Below, piece by piece: positions 1 through 5,941 of a stretch of DNA of 6,340 nt. A program made the position numbers and the translations under genes. Source of the DNA: CALIKS01 sp964440295 (lineage in GTDB: Archaea > Thermoproteota > Nitrososphaeria_A > Caldarchaeales > Calditenuaceae); assembly GCA_964440295.1 (NCBI GenBank), contig CAYTRT010000044.1:1-6340 (forward strand). Reading direction: 5' to 3'. Position 1 is the stretch's first letter. Each line of letters begins with the position of its first letter. The notes beneath the pieces are model-generated. The model had not been told where the DNA came from. It worked only from the letters and a program-made list of their open reading frames with translations, and ran no database searches.

Positions 1-32
1 CAGAGAATCCTTTTAGTAGGCGAACATGATTT

Positions 33-36
33 GAGG
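33..36 (+). promoter_or_regulatory. Shine-Dalgarno site favouring ATG at 43 for the first moeA
   Basis: GAGG lies six bases before the ATG at 43, and the purine-rich GAGGCGGAGG stretch runs right up to it. The alternative TTG at 31 has no comparable site. The reading frame stays open upstream to the window edge, so the ribosome site and the family N-terminus (Phe-x-x-Leu-Thr-Pro-Leu soon after Met) decide the start. A weak TATA-like TTTTAGTA at 11-18 could also drive a near-leaderless transcript, but an upstream operon gene cannot be excluded. Confidence 0.4.
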
Positions 37-42
37 CGGAGG

Positions 43-1299
43 ATGGCTGGCTTCCGGGAACTGACACCATTAGATTTGGCGCTCGAAAGACTCCGAGCGA
101 GTCTTAGTCATAGAATAACAGAGACTGAGGTGGTCAGCTTAGAATCGTCCCTTGGAAGGATACTCGCCGAGGACGTAAAGGCAAGGATAAGCGTCCCGGA
201 GTTCGATAGGAGTGCGGTCGACGGCTACGCAGTACTCGCAGAGGATACGTATGGAGCAACGCCGCACAACCCAATAGTACTCAAGGTAGTGGCCACTATA
301 GAGCCGGGTGCGAGTCCTCTAGAACTACCGACTATTAGGAGGGGCGAGGCGGCGAAAATCATGACTGGTGCGCCACTACCTAGGGGTGCGAACGCGGTCG
401 TCATGGCGGAGTATGCAAAACAGACCGACGACAGAGTAGAGATAACGAGGCAGGTGGCAGAGTTGCAGAACGTCTCGAGGAGGGGAGAAGATTACGCTGA
501 GGGAGAAATCATCGCGAGGAGGGGGACAATGATAAGGCCATGGCACATCGCCGCGATCGCCGAGCAGAATATAACGACAGTAAAGGTGTTGAGGAGGCCG
601 CGGGCGGCGCTCATAACGACAGGAACGGAACTCGCACCGCTGGGGATTGAGAAGATGCCTGGAAAGATAATAGACACGAATAGGCCGATGCTCAAGGCCC
701 TACTAGAGGAGGCGGGCGCTGAGGTAATCGACTTAGGAAACGCTCCCGACAGCATAGACGAGATCAGGGAGAGAATAAGGATGGGCCTAAGCACCTCAGA
801 CCTAGTAATTATCACTGGAGGAACAAGCCTAGGAGAGTCAGACTTGGTACCAGAGGCGATAAACACGCTTGGAGAGCCTGGAGTGATCGTCCACGGGCTC
901 AGGATAAGGCCCGCCAAGCCGACTGGGATAGGCATAATCGATGGTAAGCCAATATTCATGCTCTCAGGATTCCCAGTCTCCTCATACATAGGCTTCAAGA
1001 TACTCGTTAAGCCCTGTATCATGCTGATGACTGGGGTGAAGGAAATGCCGCCGCCAATCGTCAGGGGAAAGCTAACGAGGCGCATAGCGAAGCCAGCAGG
1101 GATAAGGGCATACGTTAGAGTCAAAGTCATTAGGACTGGCGAGACAATAATGGTCGAGCCACTCATGCTGACAGGCTCAGGCCTACTCTCAACACTCACG
1201 AAGGGAAATGGCATATTGGAGGTCCCGGAGATGCTTGAGGGCTACGACGAGGGAGAGATTGTCGAGGTCGAGCTGACCCAACCGTTGGAGGAGACATAG
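43..1299 (+). CDS. moeA: Molybdopterin molybdotransferase MoeA (first paralogue)
   Basis: A cytoplasmic enzyme of the last step of molybdenum/tungsten cofactor synthesis. In this family MoeA hydrolyses adenylylated molybdopterin and inserts molybdate or tungstate into the dithiolene. The start at 43 gives 418 residues, normal for single-domain MoeA. Family landmarks, numbered from the upstream TTG at 31 (subtract 4 for the ATG): FDRSAVDGYAV 58-68, TGAPLPRGANAVVM 112-125, TTGTEL 196-201, PGKIIDTN 210-217, TGGTSLGESD 262-271 and LRIRPAKPTG 290-299. By motif alignment Asp59, Glu200, Asp240 and Asp271 match E. coli MoeA Asp59, Glu188, Asp228 and Asp259. The usual LPGxPVSA loop reads LSGFPVSS (311-318), so one conserved proline is serine. 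The stop is one base from the next gene's start, so the pair is an operon. Whether it prefers Mo or W cannot be told from sequence. Confidence 0.95.
   Translation: MAGFRELTPLDLALERLRASLSHRITETEVVSLESSLGRILAEDVKARISVPEFDRSAVDGYAVLAEDTYGATPHNPIVLKVVATIEPGASPLELPTIRRGEAAKIMTGAPLPRGANAVVMAEYAKQTDDRVEITRQVAELQNVSRRGEDYAEGEIIARRGTMIRPWHIAAIAEQNITTVKVLRRPRAALITTGTELAPLGIEKMPGKIIDTNRPMLKALLEEAGAEVIDLGNAPDSIDEIRERIRMGLSTSDLVIITGGTSLGESDLVPEAINTLGEPGVIVHGLRIRPAKPTGIGIIDGKPIFMLSGFPVSSYIGFKILVKPCIMLMTGVKEMPPPIVRGKLTRRIAKPAGIRAYVRVKVIRTGETIMVEPLMLTGSGLLSTLTKGNGILEVPEMLEGYDEGEIVEVELTQPLEET
1287..1293 (+). promoter_or_regulatory. Shine-Dalgarno site for the TTG start of the second moeA
   Basis: GGAGGAG lies within the last codons of the first moeA, seven bases before TTG at 1301. 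This strong site supports the non-ATG start one base after the preceding TAG stop, and indicates translation from the same transcript as the first gene. Confidence 0.6.
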
Positions 1300-1300
1300 G

Positions 1301-3244
1301 TTGGCATATGTCTTCCACAGGCTCGTGAGGGTAGGCGAGGCGATACGCATACTCGAGGAAGCCCTCGGAGGGATAAGCCCGCTCGGTGTCGAAAAACTAG
1401 AGGTCACCAAGGCGCTGGGGCGGGTCCTCGCCGATAATGTATCAGCAGAGGTCGACTCACCGCCCTTCGACAGATCAACCGTCGATGGGTATGCAGTAAA
1501 CTCTGCAGACGTCTACGAGGCCTCGGAGGCGACGCCAGTCAAGCTGAGAATCGCGGGAGAAGTAAGGATAGGGTCTCCTCCCGAGCTGGTGATCGGTAGG
1601 GGGGAGGCTGCCCGCATATCTACTGGCGCCGTGATTCCACGCGGCTCGGACGCAGTAGTCATGGTCGAGTACACAAAGGAGTCGGGTGATTACGTATTGA
1701 TCTATCGACAGGCGGCTCCGGGCGAGAATATCTCGACCGCGGGCTCAGACGCGGCGAGGGGAGACATAGTGCTGAGGAAGGGCATAGTGATAACTCCCAA
1801 GGAGATAGCGGCCCTGACCGGGACTGGCGTCAAGACAGTCAGCGTCTATCTAAGACCCAGAGTGGCTGTCTACTCGGTCGGCGACGAACTAGTAAGCTCC
1901 AGCGAGGAGTTGTGTCCGGGAAAAGTTATTGACATTAATGGGCCCACGCTGACTGCGCTTGCTTCCGAGTGCGGTGCCGAGGCTCGTTTTTACGGAATCC
2001 TGCCAGACGACTATGAGTCGATCGTCAAGGCGCTCAGTCGAGCGCTCGAGTCTCACGACGTCATCATTACTTCTGGGAGCACGTCTGCAGGCTACGGCGA
2101 CGTCGTCTACAGGGTCTTCAACGGGCTTGGCAGGGTCCTAGTTCATGGGCTGAACGTTAAGCCCGGGAAGCCAACCGTCATCGGCGTCTCTAATAATAAG
2201 GTCCTGCTTGGGCTGCCTGGATTTCCACTCTCAGCGATGATTATCTTCAACGTGCTGGTAAGGCCGATACTAGTGAAGATGACAGGAGCGACTGAGCTTC
2301 AAGACTCTCCGAGAGTGAGGGCCAGGTTTCCCTTCAGGCTAGAGGCGGGCGGAGGAAAGACTGAATACGTCCCCGTCCAGCTCGTGGAGACGTCTAGGGG
2401 TCTAGTCGCGTATCCCCTACTAGCAGGCTCTGGGTCTGCGACGGCGTTGGCAGTTTCAGACGGATTCGTGACGGTCAGTGAGGAGCGTCAGTTCATTGAT
2501 GAGGACGAGGAGGTAGAGGTCTCGCTCCTCACGCGTGAGTACAGGCGTTCTGAGCTAAACATTATTGGCAGCCACTGCCCGGCTGTCGACCTAATCCTAG
2601 ACCTAGTGGGGATCAGCAATGCGAGGATAATAAACGTGGGTAGCCTTGGAGGCTGGAGGGCCGTGAAGAGGGGAGAGGCAGACATAGCTGGTACGCATCT
2701 ACTCAACTCGGAGACAGGCGAGTACAACGTACACTTGGTCGGCGAGATGGGGCTTGAGAATAAGGTCGCACTCTTCAGGGGATATGGCAGGCGTGTCGGA
2801 CTCATAGTCAGGAGGGGCAACCCACTGCAGATAAGGAGTCTTAGGGACATCGTCGAGAAGGACCTGAGGATCGTGAACAGGGTTAAGGGCTCCGGCATGA
2901 GGCAGCTCCTAGACATGGGGCTGAAGGAGCTCGGCGTCGACAACCCTGAAAAGAGGATCAAAGGATACACATATCAGGTGGGGACGCACAACGCGGTGGC
3001 AATAGCTGTAAAGGATGGGAGAGCAGACTGTGGAATTGGGATCGAATACGCTGCATGGATGTACGGACTTGACTTTATCCCAATAGGCGTAGAGATATAT
3101 GACTTCGTGGTCAGAATTGATAGGCTCTCTAAGCAGTCAGTCCAGACATTCATAGCGACGCTCTCCTCCGATAGATTTAAGGACGCATTAAGAAGGCTAA
3201 GAGGATACTCTCCGCTAGACGATACTGGGAAGAGAATAATCTAA
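1301..3244 (+). CDS. moeA: MoeA fused to a COG1910-type molybdate/tungstate-binding-like domain
   Basis: A 647-residue two-domain protein. Residues 1-408 are a full MoeA: FDRSTVDGYAV 56-66, VGDEL 193-197, PGKVID 206-211, TSGSTSAGYGD 257-267, NVKPGKPT 285-292 and GLPGFPLSA 304-312. Asp57, Glu196, Asp236/237 and Asp267 match the E. coli catalytic acidic set by motif. Residues about 417-640 match the periplasmic-binding-protein-like domain often joined to archaeal MoeA: IIGSHCPAVD 421-430, VGSLGGWRAVKRGEADIAG 446-464, HLLNSETGEYNV 466-477, IVNRVKGSGMRQLLD 524-538 and GRADCGIGIE 573-582. There is no signal peptide, so the binding domain is cytoplasmic. Known for the family: MoeA inserts the metal. 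Inferred: the tail captures or senses oxyanion, or regulates insertion. The TTG start follows the first moeA stop by one base. An alternative is that the tail binds another small ligand. Confidence 0.96.
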   Translation: MAYVFHRLVRVGEAIRILEEALGGISPLGVEKLEVTKALGRVLADNVSAEVDSPPFDRSTVDGYAVNSADVYEASEATPVKLRIAGEVRIGSPPELVIGRGEAARISTGAVIPRGSDAVVMVEYTKESGDYVLIYRQAAPGENISTAGSDAARGDIVLRKGIVITPKEIAALTGTGVKTVSVYLRPRVAVYSVGDELVSSSEELCPGKVIDINGPTLTALASECGAEARFYGILPDDYESIVKALSRALESHDVIITSGSTSAGYGDVVYRVFNGLGRVLVHGLNVKPGKPTVIGVSNNKVLLGLPGFPLSAMIIFNVLVRPILVKMTGATELQDSPRVRARFPFRLEAGGGKTEYVPVQLVETSRGLVAYPLLAGSGSATALAVSDGFVTVSEERQFIDEDEEVEVSLLTREYRRSELNIIGSHCPAVDLILDLVGISNARIINVGSLGGWRAVKRGEADIAGTHLLNSETGEYNVHLVGEMGLENKVALFRGYGRRVGLIVRRGNPLQIRSLRDIVEKDLRIVNRVKGSGMRQLLDMGLKELGVDNPEKRIKGYTYQVGTHNAVAIAVKDGRADCGIGIEYAAWMYGLDFIPIGVEIYDFVVRIDRLSKQSVQTFIATLSSDRFKDALRRLRGYSPLDDTGKRII

Positions 3245-3248
3245 AAAA
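3243..3248 (-). terminator. Oligo-T terminator of the AOR operon
   Basis: A run of six A on the + strand gives T6 on the - strand, 11 bases after the AOR stop codon. Archaeal transcription commonly ends at short oligo-T tracts without a hairpin. The tract overlaps the TAA stop (3242-3244) of the convergent moeA fusion gene, so termination lies exactly at the junction of the two operons. No hairpin was seen. No equally clear T-run follows the moeA pair on the + strand. Confidence 0.4.
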
Positions 3249-3258
3249 TTTGTGGAGA

Positions 3259-5127
3259 TTATAACTCGAGCTTCTTTCTCAGCACCCTGTCCACGTCTTC
3301 TAGGCCGAGCCTCTTCAGCGTCTCTGACTTTGGTATGCCTCTCTCGTCCCATCCAACGACCTTGTAGTACTCCTGCTTCAGCTTCTCGATCTCCTCCCGC
3401 GTCGGAGCCTGTCCCTTCTTCGGCCCTGATGGTAAAGGCTCGTAGAACCTCGCCGGGTTCTCGTCCACCTTCCACTTAATGTCCGGCCCACCGATCAGCA
3501 GCAATGCTCTCTGAATCTCTATTATCCTCATCGCGATGTCGTAGTACCACTCGTCGACGGTGTATCCGAACCCAGTAACGGCGTTAAAGAAGTCAATAAT
3601 CTCTTCCTTCTTCAAGTAGAGCTCGTTGAAGAGGCAGTAGACGCCTGAGTCGGACATCATCATGCTATGGTCGCTGACGCTCCTAGTTATCGGTAGTAAC
3701 GCAACGGAGGTGTGGTCTCCGCCCTGTACTGAGCATGCATAAGACATCCCCATGGGGTAGTCGAGCCCGCTCCTGATTCCATGGGCCCCGATCCCTATTC
3801 CCTTACACGTGACGGCATACTTGAGCAGGTCCTGTCCCTTCATCTGTCCAAGCTTGAGCGCCGCCCTGAAGGTGCCCTCCGCAAGTATGTCTCCTATCCC
3901 CTCCCTCTTGGCAATCATCTCGGCGAGCTTCGCGAATGCGTCTGCGTTGCCCCACGTGAGGTCCAATCCTCCGAGCTCCTCCTTCGTCAATATTCCCCGC
4001 TGGTAAAGCTCTGCGGCGAAGCCGAGCGTGTTGCCCACCTGTATACCGCAGAATCCTAGCTCCTCGATCACGCTCACCATGTAGACGTTCTCTTCAGGCG
4101 TAAATATTCCCAGGTTTGTCCCCTCATATGCCTGTAGCTCGTAGTCTGGGTTGTCAGCGATGCTGCCCTTGTACTTCCCAGTCCTAATAACTGCCAGCTT
4201 CAGGCAGGTGGTTGGGCAGCCGAAGTCTCCCCAGTACCTCTTCACCCAGACCCTCCGCTCGAACTCGTCCACGCCGAAGCTCCTCTCGTCATGCCACTCC
4301 TCCTGCCAGTTCCTGACAGGCTCAGAGCTGTACTGCGCACCGACATTATAGCCAGCATAGCCAGTCCCCCACCTCCTCATCAAGTCGTGCTGGAAGCTGA
4401 TCCTCCAGACAAATCTCATCATTTGCAGAGTCTTCTCATGGTTAGCGACCTCTGGCAGTGGTCCAGTTCCCTTCACTAGGACTGCCTTAAGCTTCTTAGA
4501 GCCCATTACTGCGCCGTAGCCGCCGTAGCCAGCTCCGTGGGCCCACTTTCCTAAGACCCCCGCGGTCCTGACCTTCTTCTCTCCCGCCGGCCCGATGTAG
4601 TACATTGCAGGTTCTTTCCACTCTCCGTAGAGTGGGTTCTTCGCGTTGAGCTCGCTCCTAATCTCCTTTACGAGCGTCAAGTAAGTCTCTCTTGCGCCCT
4701 TACCCCAGACGTGGCTCGCGTCCCTGATGTCTATCTCAGAGTCCTTGACCAGTATGTATTTTGGCTTCTCGGCCTCGCCCGTGATTATTAGGCCGTCCCA
4801 GCCAGCACACTTAAGCTCAACTGGAAACTCACCAGCGATCGTGCTGCCTACGACGCCATTGCTCTGCGGAGACTTACCCGTAATGCATATTCTCCCACCC
4901 GGGAAGAACCCGGTTAGTGGCCCGGTAAGCATTAGGAGTATATTCTCGGGTCCTAGTGGGTCGACCTCATCCCACTTCTCGCCCAGCCTGTCCCATAGAA
5001 TCTTCACTCCTAGACCTCTGCCGCCCACGTACTTTCTCAGGACATCGTCTGGGAATCGGACCTCCTTGACGCTACCTGTCGACAGGTCTATCTCAGCAAA
5101 CTTGCCCGCGTATCCGCGCCCGCTCAT
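3259..5127 (-). CDS. AOR-family tungsten/molybdenum aldehyde:ferredoxin oxidoreductase, catalytic subunit
   Basis: A 622-residue member of the aldehyde:ferredoxin oxidoreductase family, usual family length. These cytoplasmic enzymes carry a bis-pterin W (or Mo) centre and one [4Fe-4S] cluster; many oxidise aldehydes to acids and reduce ferredoxin, others act on other substrates. The N-terminal domain (about 4-210) shows YVGGRGLGVKILWDRL (33-48), GRICITGKSPQSNGVVGS (78-95) and GGYGAVMGSKKLKAV (202-216). The C-terminal domain holds the cluster region DFGCPTTC (301-308) with Cys304 and Cys308, and Cys498 as the distal ligand. The usual first cysteine is Asp301. The two pterin motifs, normally DxxGL(C/D), read EELGFC (355-360) and DSGVYC (493-498). 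The tail GWDERGIPKSETLKRLGL (592-609) is typical of BamB/YdhV-like relatives. ATG overlaps the upstream gene's TGA. The substrate is unknown; a WOR5- or YdhV-like broad oxidoreductase is the best guess. Confidence 0.95.
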   Translation of the reverse strand: MSGRGYAGKFAEIDLSTGSVKEVRFPDDVLRKYVGGRGLGVKILWDRLGEKWDEVDPLGPENILLMLTGPLTGFFPGGRICITGKSPQSNGVVGSTIAGEFPVELKCAGWDGLIITGEAEKPKYILVKDSEIDIRDASHVWGKGARETYLTLVKEIRSELNAKNPLYGEWKEPAMYYIGPAGEKKVRTAGVLGKWAHGAGYGGYGAVMGSKKLKAVLVKGTGPLPEVANHEKTLQMMRFVWRISFQHDLMRRWGTGYAGYNVGAQYSSEPVRNWQEEWHDERSFGVDEFERRVWVKRYWGDFGCPTTCLKLAVIRTGKYKGSIADNPDYELQAYEGTNLGIFTPEENVYMVSVIEELGFCGIQVGNTLGFAAELYQRGILTKEELGGLDLTWGNADAFAKLAEMIAKREGIGDILAEGTFRAALKLGQMKGQDLLKYAVTCKGIGIGAHGIRSGLDYPMGMSYACSVQGGDHTSVALLPITRSVSDHSMMMSDSGVYCLFNELYLKKEEIIDFFNAVTGFGYTVDEWYYDIAMRIIEIQRALLLIGGPDIKWKVDENPARFYEPLPSGPKKGQAPTREEIEKLKQEYYKVVGWDERGIPKSETLKRLGLEDVDRVLRKKLEL

Positions 5128-5663
5128 AGCATCCCCTCACCAGCCTCTCCATAGAGGAGCTTCAGCAGTCCTCTTGTCGCGTCTTCAGGCTTCCTCGCAT
5201 ATAGCCTGTAGGCATAGAGCTCTAGCGGGTCGTCAGTGTAGGGAACAACTCTAAGCGCGTTCCATCCCCCCTCAGTGCATATCTTGACACACTCCGGATC
5301 ACCACCGCAGAGGTCGCAGATCAATGCGTAGTTGAGCGTGGGATGCATGTGAGGAATCCTGCCCGGACATGCGTCAATGCAAGATCCGCATGCAGTACAC
5401 ATGTCTCTATTCACGTTTATCGCTCCTGTCTCGTCGTTGACAGTTATCGCGCCTGTTGGACACGCATCCATGCATGGATGGTCGTGACACTGGGCGCAGA
5501 GGTGGGGATACTCGACTCCGGGAACAAGCATGAAGACCCTGACCCTCGAGGCCTCCGGCCAGATCCTGCCCTCGTGATGAAGCGAACAAGTAATCTCGCA
5601 GAGCCTACAGCCACTGCATCTCAAGTAGTCGCGAGCAATCCAGATCTTCCCAGACTTACTCAT
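5124..5663 (-). CDS. Four-cluster [4Fe-4S] ferredoxin-like electron-transfer subunit of the AOR
   Basis: A 179-residue polyferredoxin-type protein. Sixteen cysteines fall in four groups: Cys16/19/22/26, Cys56/59/64/68, Cys89/92/95/99 and Cys116/119/125/129, enough for four cubane clusters, with the order typical of DmsB/HycB-like subunits. ACPTGAI (67-73) and DACPGRIP (97-104) are classic ferredoxin turns. There is no Tat or other signal peptide, so it should be cytoplasmic. Size and cluster number match the small subunit of Pyrococcus WOR5 (known) and resemble E. coli YdhY next to YdhV (known). Inferred role: a wire that takes electrons from the AOR cluster to ferredoxin or another acceptor. 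The gene is first in the operon and overlaps the AOR gene by 4 nt. Residues after about 145 lack cysteine and may form the contact with the catalytic subunit. No Shine-Dalgarno site precedes the ATG. Confidence 0.93.
   Translation of the reverse strand: MSKSGKIWIARDYLRCSGCRLCEITCSLHHEGRIWPEASRVRVFMLVPGVEYPHLCAQCHDHPCMDACPTGAITVNDETGAINVNRDMCTACGSCIDACPGRIPHMHPTLNYALICDLCGGDPECVKICTEGGWNALRVVPYTDDPLELYAYRLYARKPEDATRGLLKLLYGEAGEGML
5133..5141 (-). promoter_or_regulatory. Shine-Dalgarno site inside the ferredoxin gene for the AOR start
   Basis: On the - strand GGTGAGGGG precedes the AOR ATG by five bases. It sits in the last codons of the iron-sulfur subunit gene, whose TGA overlaps the AOR ATG as ATGA. 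This supports translational coupling and a 1:1 complex. Confidence 0.5.
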
Positions 5664-5690
5664 GTCAAGTTATATTATAATCCACTATTG

Positions 5691-5704
5691 TTACTTAAGC
5701 ATTT
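5691..5704 (-). promoter_or_regulatory. Putative archaeal promoter (BRE plus box A) of the AOR operon
   Basis: Reading the - strand, GAAATG is followed by CTTAAGTAA, a purine-rich BRE-like element next to a TATA-like box centred near 5695. Initiation about 26 bp downstream would fall near 5669, only a few bases before the ATG at 5663. That suggests a nearly leaderless transcript and fits the missing Shine-Dalgarno site. A second TTATAATATAA at 5680-5670 is too close to the ATG to be box A, but may help melting at the start point. This is inference from spacing only. Confidence 0.35.
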
Positions 5705-5745
5705 CTATCGTAGGTCAAAACTTGTAGAAACTCATTATTGAGGAT

Positions 5746-5865
5746 CTATTTATCGGGCTTTCTGAGTTCTTCGAGTATCTGCTTCGCCCTGTCGACTCTG
5801 ATAATCTTCTCCCTAACCATCCTCTCAGCAACGATGTCTATCTCGTCTCCGACTGCCACCGCCAT
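5746..5865 (-). CDS. Hypothetical 39-residue protein
   Basis: A short ORF with ATG at 5865 and TAG at 5748-5746. An in-frame stop lies three codons upstream, so the start is fixed. The protein begins MAVAVGDEID and ends EELRKPDK. After a short hydrophobic strand-like start it is strongly charged and helix-like: about residues 8-20 and 25-36 could form two amphipathic helices joined by IIRV. Codon choice (AGG, GAG, AAG, ATA) matches the larger genes. A TATA-like palindrome centred 23-24 bp before the ATG suggests a leaderless mRNA. It lies 82 bp upstream of the iron-sulfur subunit gene on the same strand. I do not recognise the family. A strand-helix-helix layout like a ribbon-helix-helix regulator or antitoxin is possible but weakly supported; a chance ORF is also possible. 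Confidence 0.4.
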   Translation of the reverse strand: MAVAVGDEIDIVAERMVREKIIRVDRAKQILEELRKPDK

Positions 5866-5882
5866 TATTGTCTAATTATTCC

Positions 5883-5894
5883 CTAAATATTTAG
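5883..5894 (-). promoter_or_regulatory. Palindromic TATA-like box of the 39-residue ORF, possible operator
   Basis: CTAAATATTTAG is a perfect 12-bp palindrome. On the - strand it is centred about 23-24 bp before the ATG at 5865, the right place for archaeal box A with the transcript starting at or next to the start codon. Symmetry could let it serve either direction or bind a dimeric regulator. Promoter role is inferred from position. Confidence 0.4.
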
Positions 5895-5909
5895 ACATAA
5901 ATAAATATT
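5884..5909. repeat. 8-bp direct repeat in the divergent AT-rich region
   Basis: TAAATATT occurs at 5884-5891 and again at 5902-5909, 18 bp apart (start to start). One copy is half of the palindrome used by the - strand gene, the other overlaps the putative + strand box A. Spacing of nearly two helical turns would put both on one DNA face, but in such AT-rich DNA chance is a serious alternative. Confidence 0.35.
5901..5908 (+). promoter_or_regulatory. Putative box A of the 55-residue ORF
   Basis: ATAAATAT, within the longer CATAAATAAATATTC, is centred near 5904. Initiation about 26 bp downstream would fall near 5930, giving a leader of roughly 12 bases before the ATG at 5942. AGGG at 5930-5933 could then act as a weak ribosome site. 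It faces away from the box A of the 39-residue ORF. Confidence 0.35.
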
Positions 5910-5941
5910 CAGGGATCCAGCGAGATTTCAGGGTTAGGCTG

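Noticed and set aside
492..1214. A 240-codon open frame on the - strand inside the first moeA
   Set aside because: It is antisense to a gene with clear MoeA motifs throughout; its translation is Ser/Pro/Ile-rich with no family features, as expected for a mirror frame.
2488..2970. A 160-codon open frame on the - strand inside the moeA fusion gene
   Set aside because: Antisense to the conserved binding-protein-like domain; low-complexity Ser/Leu/Pro translation and no start context.
4727..5254. A 175-codon open frame on the + strand across the AOR start and the iron-sulfur gene end
   Set aside because: Antisense to two well-supported overlapping genes; Ser/Pro-rich translation without recognisable motifs.
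5670..5680. TTATAATATAA as the box A of the iron-sulfur subunit gene
   Set aside because: It would place the transcript start inside the coding region; the box at 5691-5699 has better spacing.
5343..5741. A 132-codon open frame on the + strand opposite the iron-sulfur subunit
   Set aside because: The opposite strand has 16 cysteines in four regular ferredoxin motifs, which cannot be chance; this frame is its shadow.
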